Positions 23,701 through 33,937 of a stretch of 64,000 nt of DNA are shown piece after piece. Each line of letters opens with the position of its first letter. The first letter of the stretch is position 1. The notes under the pieces were generated by a model, which had not been told where the DNA came from, did no database searches, and saw only the letters and a list, made by a program, of their open reading frames with translations. A program made the translations under genes and the position numbers. This DNA comes from Melieria omissa (lineage: Eukaryota > Arthropoda > Insecta > Diptera > Ulidiidae): the NCBI GenBank assembly GCA_963971225.1, contig OZ020269.1, forward strand, positions 32,323,264 through 32,387,263, given 5' to 3'.

Positions 23701-23901
23701 GAATAAGTTGATGAAGGTATGTTCCTGTATTTTAATGTCGCCTGCTACAGATTTGGCGAAAAAGGGAATGGCGTTGTGATAGGTTTTCCTCGCAAGATTT
23801 GGCTGGATGTAGTTCTTGCTTGACCCAGTATCTACCAGGAATTTTAGTGTCTCTCCGCTCTCGGTTTTACATTCAAAGTAAGGGAGCGAAGAGTCGCTCA
23901 T
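20779..23901 (-). CDS. pol: Errantivirus Pol polyprotein (protease, RT, RNase H, integrase)
   Basis: 1040 codons. Aspartic protease LVDTGSS at about residue 24; reverse transcriptase with LPFGLKNAPSIFQ and YIDD at 333-336; RNase H with TDAS at 493 and TDHQP; integrase zinc site H740, H744, C774, C777; integrase catalytic D807, D860 and E897 (NGQVERFH). All key residues are present. The ATG at 23901 overlaps the gag stop (ATGA), but expression is more likely by -1 frameshifting at the T TTT TTA site just upstream. The 3' end overlaps the start of the env exon region by position order only: pol stops at 20779 and env opens at 20759. Confidence 0.93.
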   Translation of the reverse strand: MSDSSLPYFECKTESGETLKFLVDTGSSKNYIQPNLARKTYHNAIPFFAKSVAGDIKIQEHTFINLFNLENKLKFFVMPSLRSFHGILGNDSLKELGAVIHAGKNYMILKNGSRIKIKQLSTQSVNLLKDDKLTNEQTDVMGTLINKFPTLFSEPDEKLTYTTKVVGEIRTTTDSPVYSKFYPYPTALKQEVERQVQQLLNDGIIRPSRSPYNSPVWIVDKKPDSQGNKQYRMVIDYRKLNSLTIPDRYPIPEISEVVSQLGDCKYFSVLDLKSGFHQIPLKPSDIEKTAFSINNGKYEFTRLPFGLKNAPSIFQRALDDILHDYIGKSCYVYIDDIVIFSKSEEEHKCHIENIFRTLQEANMKVQLDKCHFFKEEVEFLGFVISKAGIKTNPKKVDTIINFPLPKTIKELRSFLGLSGYYRRFIKDYAKLAKPLTTLLRGEEGRMSKRMSSKIFIDLNTEAANAFNKIKNSLVSEDVLLSYPNYNDHFELTTDASEFALGAVLSQNNKPITFISRTLSRTEEHYAVNEKEMLAIIWALNSLRNYLYGSAKVKIFTDHQPLTYALSNKNNNSKMKRWKAVLEEYNYELFYKPGTSNVVADALSRIPPHSPINTMSGMTHSDESSGQKLIDIVKAPINAFKNQIILCTDSESTYKFEIVFPTLHRHTITEPEYTTGKLVSLLQKFLNPSVINGIKAPESLMGKIQEIFPDNFAKYKIRFARLQVKDIKDERQQEQIIIETHKRAHRNGKENKTQILEEYYFPGMNSKINRIVKQCAVCKLNKYDRHPMKPELKETPIPTYPGQILHIDIYRTENKLVLTAIDKFSKYAQARIIKSKAVEDIREPLREILFLFGVPKMVVFDNEKSFNSATITFLLKDQLGIEIYTSPPYTSTVNGQVERFHSTLTEIMRCIKAEDINRTFQELLERSVYEYNFSIHSTIGKKPLDVFFGRTANIDPETYEKTRQDNIQRLKNKQQTDLENHNKNRQPIKEYKPGETIYVRINKRLGTKLSPKFRKEIVKEDKSTTVLTESGKVVHKSNIKS

Positions 23902-25238
23902 CCTAAAAAATGGATGTCACTAAATTCGATAGTTTCTTCGTAATCTTCGGCACAAGTTTCGATAGAAGACAAGTATTCGTTTAATGTCTGGTCGTAAGCC
24001 TGGCCCTCTTCTGCCGTTAATGCGTTGCAGTCGTAAGGCTCCTCTGACTCCGTGTCTATATGGAAAGTGCGTTGCTCCTTGCCTGGTCGAACATTTTGTT
24101 GTGATAATGGGAGAGGTGGCCGCTTTCCTAAATACCGATTACCCTGCGGTCTGTTTGCGTAGTTGATTTGCCTAGAGCGAATGCTCTCGTCAACTTCCAT
24201 CGGTTCAGGGGGTGGTGGGGGTTTGGAAGTAGTAGGACGCGGAGGTGGCTGCCTTGGGTGTTGATAAGGTTGCCTTGCAAACACGCGATTCTGCGGGTTT
24301 GGTATGTGCGCTAGTTGTGGATAAAATGGGTATAATTGTCTATCCCTCTGCGGGCTATTAATCATTTGTGGTATTGGCGGCGGCATTCGGTACTGCCGTT
24401 GATGGTTGTTTTGACCCTGCGCGTGGTTGGTGCGGAACCTCTGATTTTCGAGTTTCAGGCACAAATGAAGAGCCTGTGGTAAATCCGCCGGCTCTCTCAT
24501 ACCCAACAACCTAGACAGGTCGCCGTTCAACCCTCGGACAAAAGTGTCCAAGGCTTTCTCCCTATAAGTTTGTGTAAGGAGACTCAGGGCTTCCATACCG
24601 ACATCTAAGCTTCCAAGCTTGTTCAATATAAGTGAAAGATGGGAATACACCGCCTGGTAAAATTCCTGGATTGTGGATCTACCCTGAACGAGGCAAGTCA
24701 TCTGGTATTCGAGAGTTGACACATCACGCTTATCGGCGTAGTGAAGTGTGAGGCATCTAGAAATTGCCTGCCAGTCAAGTGGAGTGTTATAAGACTCCAA
24801 AGCTGTGTCCGCATGACCCACGATCTTATTTCTAATAATGTTTAGGATTCCGAAATATTTCGGTGTCCCTTTAAATGGCTCATAGATCCTAAGGATTCTG
24901 TCGACACTCTTCCTCCATGAGTTAAATTCTCCCTGTTTCCCCGAGAATTCCCTGAGGCATTTGACTACATCCGGTACCTTATCTAAATCAGACAAGTCAG
25001 CGAGGTGTCTTTCGTCTATTGCTTGGTCTGTTGCATTCGAGAAGCTTGCATTCGGATTAAGCGTAGCCTGAATGATTGGCGGTCCCTGACTATTAAAAGT
25101 TTCAAGAGCTATTCGCGAAATGAGCGCTCTAAGCTCTATTTCGTTCATTTGTTGTGGTGGTGGGCCACCAGGATTGGCATTAGGATTTATAGGTGGATGA
25201 AGGATTGGAGGACGGATCAGATTGTTGGGGTTTGCCAT
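23898..25238 (-). CDS. gag: Errantivirus Gag
   Basis: 446 codons from the ATG at 25238. It has a Pro/Asn-rich start, then a helical capsid-like region (FSGKQGEFNSWRKSVDRIL to about residue 270), then a Pro/Gln/Arg-rich C-terminal third. No CCHC zinc knuckle is present, which is usual for errantivirus Gag. It stops at TGA overlapping the pol ATG. Confidence 0.9.
   Translation of the reverse strand: MANPNNLIRPPILHPPINPNANPGGPPPQQMNEIELRALISRIALETFNSQGPPIIQATLNPNASFSNATDQAIDERHLADLSDLDKVPDVVKCLREFSGKQGEFNSWRKSVDRILRIYEPFKGTPKYFGILNIIRNKIVGHADTALESYNTPLDWQAISRCLTLHYADKRDVSTLEYQMTCLVQGRSTIQEFYQAVYSHLSLILNKLGSLDVGMEALSLLTQTYREKALDTFVRGLNGDLSRLLGMREPADLPQALHLCLKLENQRFRTNHAQGQNNHQRQYRMPPPIPQMINSPQRDRQLYPFYPQLAHIPNPQNRVFARQPYQHPRQPPPRPTTSKPPPPPEPMEVDESIRSRQINYANRPQGNRYLGKRPPLPLSQQNVRPGKEQRTFHIDTESEEPYDCNALTAEEGQAYDQTLNEYLSSIETCAEDYEETIEFSDIHFLG
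23904..23910 (-). promoter_or_regulatory. Candidate -1 ribosomal frameshift site between gag and pol
   Basis: On the - strand the gag frame reads CAT TTT TTA GGA TGA. TTTTTTA is a classical slippery heptamer in the right phase. A -1 slip gives TTT TTT AGG ATG and enters pol. Downstream RNA structure was not assessed. Confidence 0.6.
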
Positions 25239-26178
25239 TATTATTGGTTTTTCGTAAATAAAGTTCGCGACCGAATTTTATCCAATTTCCTTAACTTAAC
25301 TCTTAATTCTTGTATTTTATTTTTTCGTTTTGATTTTTACTTTATTTTATTTTGATCTTTTCCCTGTTTGAATAATTTGCTCCAAGCACTTCTTATGGAT
25401 TGGAATTCTTCAATTAATTTCTTTTCTTTAGATTCAAACTTACAAAATAACGGCGTCCAGCTTCATGCTGCCTTTGACTGCTATTACTGCTTCGCTGTTG
25501 CTGCTTTTTTGCTGCTGCTGCTGTCTTTTTGCTGCCACTACTGCTTCACTGCTGCTACCGCTGCTGTCTTCTTGTTGCCACTACTGCTTCGCTGCTGCTG
25601 CTTCTTCGCTGCTGCTGTTGCTGCTGCTGCTTTTGCTGCCACTACTGCTTCACTGCTGCTACCGCCGCTGTCTTTTTGCTGTCACTACTGCTTCGCTGTT
25701 GCTGTTGCTGCTGCTGCTGCCTTTTTGCTGCCACTACTGCTTCGCTGCTGCTACCGCCGCTGTCTTTTTGCTATCACTACTGCTTCGCTGCTGCCTACTG
25801 CTTCGCTGTTGCTGTTGCTGCTGCTGCTGCCTTTTTGCTGCCACTACTGCTTCGCTGCTGCTACCGCCGCTGTCTTTTTGCTGTCACTACTGCTTCGCTG
25901 CTGCTTTCGTTTTATTTTAGATTACTCTTTTGGTTTTATTGCTTCGTACACTGCACTTTCTCAGTTTATCTGTTAATTTCCGCGGTGGAGCGGCTTGCGT
26001 TCGACGCACCCTTTTCGCTTACGGCTACTAAGGAGCCTCCTTCTCCACACTTTCAGATCGCGCGAGTCACCGACACTACTTGAGTATTTTTGGTTACGCA
26101 CGACACGACTGTCCTGGCTACTTGTACTACTTAAGGACTTATAGTAGCCGGACACACGTTCAAATTCGCTCGGGCGCC
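25239..26178 (-). other. Errantivirus 5' leader with GCA-rich tandem repeats
   Basis: About 940 nt between the 5' LTR and gag. Positions 25465-25910 are a degenerate array of GCAGCAGCGAAGCAGTAG and TGGCAGCAAAAAG words (- strand sense). Long Leu/Cys-rich frames on the other strand are an artefact of this array. A GTAAGC at about 26030 (- strand) is a possible splice donor for env. Confidence 0.75.
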
Positions 26179-26179
26179 A
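26162..26179 (-). other. Primer-binding site of errantivirus
   Basis: Next to the 5' LTR the - strand reads TGGCGCCCGAGCGAATTT. The first eight bases agree with the tRNA-Lys type used by gypsy; the rest departs from it, so the primer tRNA is not settled. Confidence 0.6.
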
Positions 26180-26621
26180 GTTAGTTCCGACTTGATCGGA
26201 ACGCGTACTTTATTCGTGAAAGCTCAACTTAAACTAACTCTACCAGCTAAAATCTTCTTACAAACTAGCCCAAGCCCGTCGCTGAACAGCGCTGCGTAAT
26301 CGATATTGCGAAATCGATGCTTGCAGCCCTGTCAGCGTTTCTGTCCGTATAAGGCTGTTGACATTAACCGAAGTGCCAATGCCAACAGCCGGAAAAAGTG
26401 CGTTCCTCAGCAACATTGTATGGTTGTTGACATTAACCGAAGAGTTAGTGTCAACAGCCGAAAAAACGCGCTCCTCAGCAACATTGTATGGTTGTTGACA
26501 TTAACCGAAGAGTTAGTGTCAACAGCCGAAAAACCGCGCTCCTCAGCAACATTGTATGGTTGTTGACATTAACTGTAGTGTTAATGTCAACATCCGGAAA
26601 TATTGGTGCCGTCCGTCAACT
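26179..26621 (-). repeat. 5' LTR of errantivirus
   Basis: 443 bp, with the same sequence by eye as 18784-19226, including the four 68-bp units. CATA follows at 26622-26625. Confidence 0.93.
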
Positions 26622-26635
26622 CATACAACGTATAT

Positions 26636-27413
26636 CAGTATGAAGTGAGCCTTTTTTTGCGAAAATAAAACACACATTTTTAATGGGAAAGTAAAACACA
26701 TTTTATTCAAAGTATTGGCCATTGCTAGCCACATATTTTGTTCATCTTGCAGGCAATTTGTCGAGACCGCGCCAATAGAATTGTTTGTCTTATGAAGCAA
26801 ACCAATTAGACACCAAATTTTCGACTTCCTCGTAGGAATCGAAGTGCTGCTCAGCCAATGCGTGTCCCATCTATGAAAACAAATGGTAGTCGGAAGGAGC
26901 CAAGCCTGGTGAATACGGCGGGTGGGGTAGAAGCTCCCAGCCAAGTGCTTTGATTGTATCCTGAACCGGTCTTGCTTTGTGTGCAGGTGCATTGTCATGG
27001 AGCAAAATTACCTTGCCGTGTCTTCTGGCCCATTCTGGTTGTTTTTCGATCAATGCATGGTTCAAATTGATCATTTGTTGTCGGTAGCGATCAGTATTAA
27101 CGGTTTCGCCAGGTTTTAACAACTCGTAATACACCACGCCACTCTGGTCCCACCAAACACACAGCATTGTCTTCTTGCCGAATCGATCTGGTTTTGCAGT
27201 CGATGTTGAAGGTTGTCCCAGATAAACCCATGATTTTTTCCGTTTAGGATTCTTAAAATAGATCCATTTTTCATCGCCAGTAACAATTCGATGCAAAATT
27301 GATTTTTTTTCGTGTCTTTGAGGCAAATTTTCACAAATGTTTTTTCGGTTTTCCATCTGCCTTTCATTCAATTCATGTGTACTTTGTGAGCATTTTACTC
27401 CGACCAAACCCAT
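26636..27413 (-). pseudogene. Broken mariner of a second type (mauritiana-like)
   Basis: The - strand holds THELNERQMENRK, HRIVTGDEKWIYF, KKTMLCVWWDQSG, LLHDNAPAH, and then PPYSPGLAPSDYHLF followed by a stop. More matching text follows (MGHALAEQHFDSYEEV, then a further stop, then YVASNGQYFE). About the first third of the protein (the DNA-binding region) is absent, and at least two stops interrupt the end. The Asp triad positions are kept, though the conserved SPD is SPG. The left end, TATCAGTATGAAGTG, resembles a shortened mariner terminus. It differs from the 16112 family in sequence and ends. Confidence 0.8.
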
Positions 27414-27657
27414 GAATAGTGAAATTTTTACAATTTTAGTCCCACGACTAAATTAACTAATTTGCATATTGGTTATTAATTATTTAAATTTATTATTTTG
27501 ATATTTTGTGGTTTCAAGAGAACAATGCAACGAAGGTCTCGTTCGAAGTTCGGTTCCTTAACTATAAATTTCCAACCTCTTTATAACGACGGTGTTTCAA
27601 AGGTTTTTTGTGTCTGTTTGACCTAAAAGTAATCATATTTCTGAATGACTTATATTA
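27414..27657 (+). other. Intronic DNA between two mariners
   Basis: AT-rich DNA with no recognised content. Confidence 0.4.
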
Positions 27658-28397
27658 TCAGGTGTACAACTTTGCTTCCGCCGTTTTCCGATAGGTGGCT
27701 GTACCGGCTGAGGCTGGTTGAAATACATAGATGGTAATGCCTTTAAAGTGAGTGTGGACAGTGCCTAACGAATTGTCATCGCCGTTTCAGTGACAGTTGT
27801 TCTTGTTTTCGTATTATTCACGCTCGAAAATGTCCGTTTATGTGCCCAATTCTCGCCATTTGCGGGAAGTTTTACTTTTCTGTTACAATTCGAAAAAAAA
27901 TGCAGCTGAAGCGCATCGAATGCTCTCAGAAACTTACGGTGATGCTGCTCTGAGTGAAAGAACGTGTCGGGAGTGGTTTCAACGTTTTAAAAATGGAAGA
28001 GCGACATGACAAAGTCATTCTCCAACACGACAATGCTCGGCCTCACGTCGCAAAAGTGGTCAAAAAGTACCTGGAAACGCTGAAATGGGAAGTCTTGCCC
28101 CACCCGCCGTATTCCCCAGATGTCGCCCCTTCTGACTTCCACCTATTCCGTTCGATGGCACACGGCCTGGCAGATCAACATTTTCAATCCTTCGAAGAAT
28201 TGGAAAAATGGATTGCTTCATGGATAGCGTCAAAAGAGGACTTCTTTTTTCGAGCCGGGATCCGAAAATTGCCGGAAAGATGGGAGAAAGTTGTCGCTAG
28301 CGACGGACAATACTTTGAATAATACATCTGTAAGCACTTTTTCGCAATAAAGCTTTTAATTTTGGAAAAAACGGCGGAAGCAAAGTTGTACACCTGA
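27658..28397 (+). mobile_element. Internally deleted mariner (740 bp), copy 1
   Basis: It has the same inverted ends as the 1282-bp element at 16112, with TA on both sides (27656-27657 and 28398-28399). About 541 bp of the transposase gene is missing. The joint AAAATGGAAGAGCGACATGA is shared exactly with the copy at 52309. It keeps the native start MSVYVPNS with an eight-A run in frame, then reads to RFKNG and stops soon after the joint. Confidence 0.92.
27993..28322 (+). pseudogene. C-terminal transposase fragment with an ATG made by the deletion
   Basis: The deletion joint creates ATG GAA GAG CGA in frame with the rest of the transposase. This gives a 109-residue frame with the second and third catalytic Asp (QHDNARPH, APSDFH) but no DNA-binding part and no first Asp. 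It is not expected to be an active enzyme. Confidence 0.6.
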
Positions 28398-28399
28398 TA

Positions 28400-28680
28400 T
28401 GTTAATGTTTTTTAATTTTCATGGATATTCTCAATAATATTCTCTCAATATTCTCTTGAACGTGTTCAGTAAAATGTCCATTCCGATTCCAATTTAAATG
28501 CTCTGCATTCTAAATGCGACAGTTTCATGTTTTTTTGTCAATAATTCTTATTCCAAATTAGTATTTTGCTTCGACCGTATGAGTGACATTGATTGCATAC
28601 ATAAACTTGTTTAAAAGTTGCGCATGTCGTCCCACAAAAGTGACCATTAAAAGTCTCATCCATTGGCTACAACCTACAAC
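28400..28680 (+). other. Intronic DNA
   Basis: No gene or repeat was recognised. Confidence 0.4.
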
Positions 28681-28830
28681 CAGTGGCGCACACAGATCTT
28701 CATTTTGAAGGAGGAATTCTACACAACTTCTGAGCCCCATTTGCTGTAATATTTGCCATCTACAATTTTTATGCACAAACAAATATTTGAGGGGAATTTG
28801 AATCCCCAGAACCCCCCAATGATTGCAACG
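28681..28830 (+). mobile_element. MITE of the CAGTGGCG family
   Basis: It begins CAGTGGCGCACACAGATC and contains AACTTCTGAGCCCC and GAATCCCCAGAACCCCCC. The right end (GCAACGCACC) is degenerate. It pairs with the copy at 42952 throughout. Confidence 0.5.
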
Positions 28831-31259
28831 CACCGCATACCGCAAAGCTGAGACAAATAAACCCAATTTGTGGTTAAATGCGGAACAAAAGCTGGACATT
28901 ATTATTTTTAATGCCAGTTGTCCAAAAGTGTAAGCATCCGAAATAAACAAACTCGAGCGAAGAAAGAGAATGCGGTGCTGTGCTGTGAGTCATCGTTGCA
29001 CAAGCTTCAAGTGACGCGACGGTCCATTCAGCCATTCAACGGTTACTTACGATGCGATGTTGCGGCATGTGTGCGTATGTATGTGCTTTTGTAAGTGTGA
29101 GTGTATGCACGAATGCATCATCCACGCCAAGTAGCACGCGCTGTAAGTTGCTTCTGCGAGATATCCCAAACAAATCTTTTTTTTCTGTATCAAAATTGAA
29201 GAAGCTTACAAACAAAGGCGATGTCGCACAGTGGTTCAGAAGTGTTCTGTAGGATAACACTTTTTAATATATTTTTTATTTGTTCAATTTCAGTTTTTTT
29301 AATTGTTTATTATTTTGCCTTGTTTTTCACATTTCTAGAATATATAGAATTTCATATAATAAAACATGTGAACAAATAAATAAATATATAAAATTAAAAA
29401 TATAACGAAAGAAATCAAGAGTGATATGAATAAATAAATAAATAATTAAATAAATAATTAAGTAAATAAAAAATAAATAGTCAAGTGAATAAATAATAAG
29501 CAGTAAATAATATAAAATAAATAATAAACAATAAGTAATAAGTAATAAATAATACATTATAAATAATAAATAAATATATATATTCATTCATATATCCATT
29601 CACCAGTAAAGTTGATCCCACAACAAAAATTTGACGGCCCAAACTCTTCTTATACATACAGCAAGAAAAAACCAATTTGATGATTACACATTTACAAAAA
29701 TTTGTCTCATGTTTACGACTGAACCAACCACTGTGCGACGAAGCAACGTAATTTATGCGTCAGTCGGTCGCTGCGGGGTTAAAGAACGCAAAACCCCAGA
29801 AGATGTCGTATATTGGCCCTTGGAATGGATATGAAACATTTATGTGCATCGGTCTACGGTTACGTGCGGCGTGTGACTTTTCTCTAACACCGCCAATTAC
29901 TCACCACACGACATTTTCTCACGCGGGATTTCGCGATATTTGCGCGTACGGCTTCATTAGTTTCGCATAAAGCGCAGCCACACATCATAAAAGTTGTTGA
30001 AACAAAAGACGAGACCTGCATAAATTGTTGCGGTGTTTTTATATATACACACAAATCGACTTGTATATATTTTCTGTTATGTGTATATGTATGTATGTAT
30101 ATATTTTATATATGTAGAACTTGATTTATGACTCAGCTATGAAGCTGCGCATTTATTATGCATTTATTTATTTATTTATCATATTTACTTGAACGTGATT
30201 AGTTGTTGCTATTGTTGTTGTGTTTGCCTACTTTTATATTGTAATTAAAATTGAATGACAGCTAATAGCAGCAAAGTTGATGAATTCTCAAGTGCACCTT
30301 TTAAAAGTATAATTTATGCTAAATCCGACGAGCGTGTCGGACTGCAGCGGCGATTTCGCTTGCATAAGTTGAATTTTATATGAATTTGCAAACTTGTTTT
30401 GTTTATACGGTCACACCGGCAGACATTCAAGTTTATAGATTTATGGCATCTTGGGTGACTGCGTATGAGAGAGAAGAGAGAAAGCGTTGTGGTTTGCTTG
30501 GGGCCGAAGCAGATTTTATGTAATGTGTTGTGTTTGCAAGTGTGGATTGTTTATAGTTTTTAATTAAAACTTTAATTGAACTCCTTAAAAGTCAATGGAA
30601 TTGTTTACAGGGAAGAAAACTGCGAAATTAGATGAAACATAATGAAAGCTTTTCACATCTTTAAAACATGGAACTTTAAATTTTAACGTGGATTCGTTTA
30701 GAATGTTAGATCTCGAATATAGATCAGTTGATATATCTATGGAATGAAGATGCATAATTTTTAATGTCATTTGTAGTGTTATTGGTCTGCTGGGGGGATT
30801 TTTTATAATACATCGTTGGCCTTCTTGGCTTCGTGAAAACTAATTATGCATTTAATACTCCTTTAAGCAGAGCTTTAACTTTATCTAGTTTAAAAATGTC
30901 TCCAAGGTCAGTAGGATTGATTTCTTAACCCATTTTTTGTTTGTTTGTTTGTTTTGTTTTTTTGATTCAATCAATAGAGTTTGTGATCTTTTTTTATATT
31001 TTTTATTGGTTTTGTTTCTCCATGAAGTCTAGTAATGTTATCTTTCATTCAGTCTGTAAGAGGAAGAGTTGAGTAGTTGAGTGAAAGCAACACCATTAAT
31101 TTTCATGATTTTTTATGATTTTCTTCTTAGTTGAAATTAAAATTAGTTAAATGAAATTAAAACTAGCTTGGCTAACTAACTTGAACCATGTATTTGACTA
31201 CAGGAACAACTGAATGCTGGTTTTATGACTCCAAAGTAATTGTTTAAGCCAAATAACTA
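28831..31259 (+). other. Intronic DNA with A/T-rich simple repeats
   Basis: Includes an AATAAATA-type low-complexity tract at about 29376-29585 and TATGTATGTAT near 30090. Open frames here are short or built from the repeats. Confidence 0.4.
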
Positions 31260-32290
31260 CAAATTTCCTTTTGTAAAATTCTTAAGCATTTTCACAATTC
31301 TTAATTTTATTTTTTCTTTATAATTTTTTAATAAATAAATTAAAAATTATATTTTTGTAAAACATTAAAAAATCAATTTAAAAAATATATTTTTGTAAAA
31401 TTTTTAAGCATTGTTACAGTTCTTAATTTCAATTTTATTTATAATTTTTTATCAACTCAATAAAACAAATATGTTTTTTCAATTTTAATTTTCTTCGTAA
31501 TTTTTAAATAATGAAATTTTAAAAAAATATATTTCAAAAAAATCCTTAAGCAATTCTACAATTCTTAATTTTAATTTTCTTTATAATTTCTTTTTTAAAT
31601 AAACAACAAAAATATATTTTTGTAAAATCCTTAAGTAGTTTTACAACTTCAAATGTTAATTTTCTTCGTAATTTTTTAATAAATAAATAAAAAAATAGAC
31701 TTTTACAAAAAAAAAATATAAATTTTTGTTAAATTCTTAAGCATTTTTACAATCCGTAATTTTCATTTTCTTTATAATATTTTAATTTAAAAAATTTAAA
31801 AATTAAATTTTTGTAAAATCCCTAAACATTTTAAAATTTCTAATTTTAATTTTCTTCATAATTTTTTAATAAATAAATAAAAAAATATTTTTTTGGAAAA
31901 TCCTTAAGCACTTTTACAATTTTAAACTTGAATTTTCTTTATAATATTTTAACAAATAAAAAAAATAAATTTTTGTAAAATCCTTAAGCATTTTTACAAC
32001 TTTTAATATAAATTTCGTTTTATTATTGAATAATAAATATATATAAAAAGATATGTGTTTGTAAAATTCTTAAGCATATTTACAATTTTTTAATTAAAGT
32101 AATTCATAGTTTTTAATAAATAAAAAAGAAAATAGATATTTTTGAAAAATCGTTTAGCATTTTTAAAAATTTTAACTTTCTTCATAGGTTTTTAATAAAT
32201 AAATAAAACATAAATTAAAAAAATCAACTTTTGCAAAATCTCTTAGTACTTTTACAATTTGTAATTTTAATTATTTAAAAGAAAGTTTCT
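31260..32290 (+). repeat. Diverged tandem array, units of about 80-145 bp, about 11 copies
   Basis: The phrase GTAAAATCCTTAAGCATTTT, then ACAATTCTTAATTTTAATTT and TCTTTATAATTTTTTAATAA, recurs near 31274, 31395, 31540, 31622, 31727, 31814, 31896, 31975, 32061, 32143 and 32231. Most units are 80-105 bp and the first two intervals are longer. Very AT-rich. Confidence 0.7.
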
Positions 32291-33935
32291 TCTAAACTAA
32301 AATTAATATATCAAAACTTAACACACAAATATTAACATAAATATTTAAATTTGTTTTAATTTTTTATGCTAAGAAATCGCTACGCCAAACTTGCTTCAAG
32401 TATTTCTTCTCTTTATTGCTCAACTGAACCACGCCTCAAGCATTTTATTTTCTTTTCTAACGTCCACAACCGGTAGTCGTTCATTCATACTCGAAAAATA
32501 TTGCATATTTGGCAATTTATGAGTACGCGGCAATGAGGTCATGATTTATCTTACTCAATCTTCATGACTGTAATTAAATAACAACAACAAAAACAAACAA
32601 ACAAAAAATAAAATTTTGGTACAAAAAATTTCAAGTCTCAACTGCTTTAGAACTTTCATCCGACCGAGCAGCCTCGACCGAGTGGGATGACATACAAAAT
32701 CGTTGAAAATCAACAGCCAAAGCGACAAAGCGCACAACAACAACAAAATTGTACACAAATTACTAAAGGAAATTACGCGGAAAATCACGTCAAGTGGCAA
32801 TTTAATCCACGTTAATTCAACTCGCATTTCATCTACGCACAGAACATAGTTTCAAATATTCAACAAAAGTGGCAAACTTGTGGTTGACTCAAACGTGGGT
32901 TTGTAGTTATTTCGCTTTTTGTTCTTTTTTAATTTCATTGCATTTGAGTTTGTAATGGATTTGTTTTTTTTATTGGCGAACAAAATTAGCACACTTACTT
33001 ACTTGCAACTGGTTTCGGCGGCTCTGACTGTCAAATCTGCGCAGACACACGCGTACATACCAACGTGCGAGCATGACTCACCGCCTCGAGACCTGTTTCG
33101 ATTAATCCCACAGCACCGCTCCGCCGCCAGCTCGGCCAATCAGCTAAGTGTAAATCAAGCTTGTGTCTTCGGCGAGATTTCGGCGCGGATGCGGCCAGCC
33201 CGCCTGGCTGACACCATCGCCGTGAAAGACCATCGCCAGCCAGACTGTCGATCGCCCGCTCGTTCGTTCGCTCGCTTATCGTCTGTCATCGAATCGATGC
33301 GGTTTGTATGTTTGGTTGCGTCTATTTGCTATTTGGCAATAAATTTCGACGGTTGCTTTCACTCGTCGCTACAAAAATGCTTGCAATTACTATCCGCAGT
33401 TGTTGTCTCGCGAATGATTTCATTTCGGCCGTCCGCCGCTTGGGCAGCACTTAAGAATTATCCACTTAGGATTCACAGCCCCTCGATGCTGATTCATTGG
33501 ATTGCATTGATTGAATCAGCTTCATTCAATTCAAGTCAATTCCAATTCGTTTCGATTCTAAAGCAAGCAATCTTTTGTTCTTGTTGTTGTCTCATTAATG
33601 TTGTTGCTTCCAATGGGCGTCTTTGGCGCAATAAAATAATTAGCTTACAGTCCATTAACATTTGTGTGCTATTTGATTTTCAAAAAACTGCCACTAACAT
33701 TGTATTGGTTTTTTGTTTATGAATTTTAATGGAAATTTTATGTACTATTAGTGGAATGGTTGGGAACATAACCCAACAACTCTACAATTAATGAACTAAA
33801 TGCTGTGGAATAATGAATGTTTGTTGTTGTAAGATGATAAGACAAGTAGTTAAACTTTTAGGTGGTAAATGTTTGGTCAATTATGTTGAAATCAAAATAT
33901 GTGCATACAACTAAGTGCGTCCATAACTTTTGTCT
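32291..33935 (+). other. Intronic DNA with a GC-richer island at about 33010-33560
   Basis: The island carries a 267-codon open frame (32919-33722) whose translation resembles no family and changes in composition along its length. No introns or ATG context support it. It may be regulatory DNA for scab. Confidence 0.3.
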
Positions 33936-33937
33936 AC

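Larger units (their letters stand above)
18784..26621 (-). mobile_element. Complete errantivirus (gypsy-type LTR retrotransposon with env)
   Basis: A 7838-bp element with 443-bp LTRs that look identical, flanked by a 4-bp CATA duplication (18780-18783 and 26622-26625). Order on the - strand: 5' LTR, primer-binding site, leader, gag, pol, env, polypurine tract, 3' LTR. LTRs run AGTTGAC to AACT, as in the gypsy group. All three reading frames are open, so the insertion is recent. It lies within the long scab intron 1a, in the opposite orientation, and abuts a mariner relic on its right. Confidence 0.95.

Noticed and set aside
25368..26083. Long Leu/Cys/Ala-rich frames (up to 202 codons) on the + strand
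   Set aside because: They are translations of the GCA-type repeat array in the errantivirus leader, read on the wrong strand.
18911..26566. Two identical 86-codon frames at 18911-19171 and 26306-26566
   Set aside because: They lie inside the two LTRs and arise from the 68-bp tandem units; they are not a gene pair.
29327..29675. Ile/Tyr/Leu-rich frames on the - strand
   Set aside because: Translation of an AATAAATA low-complexity tract.
32919..33722. 267-codon open frame in the scab intron
   Set aside because: No clear ATG start, no known domain and heterogeneous composition. Probably chance openness of a GC-rich island.
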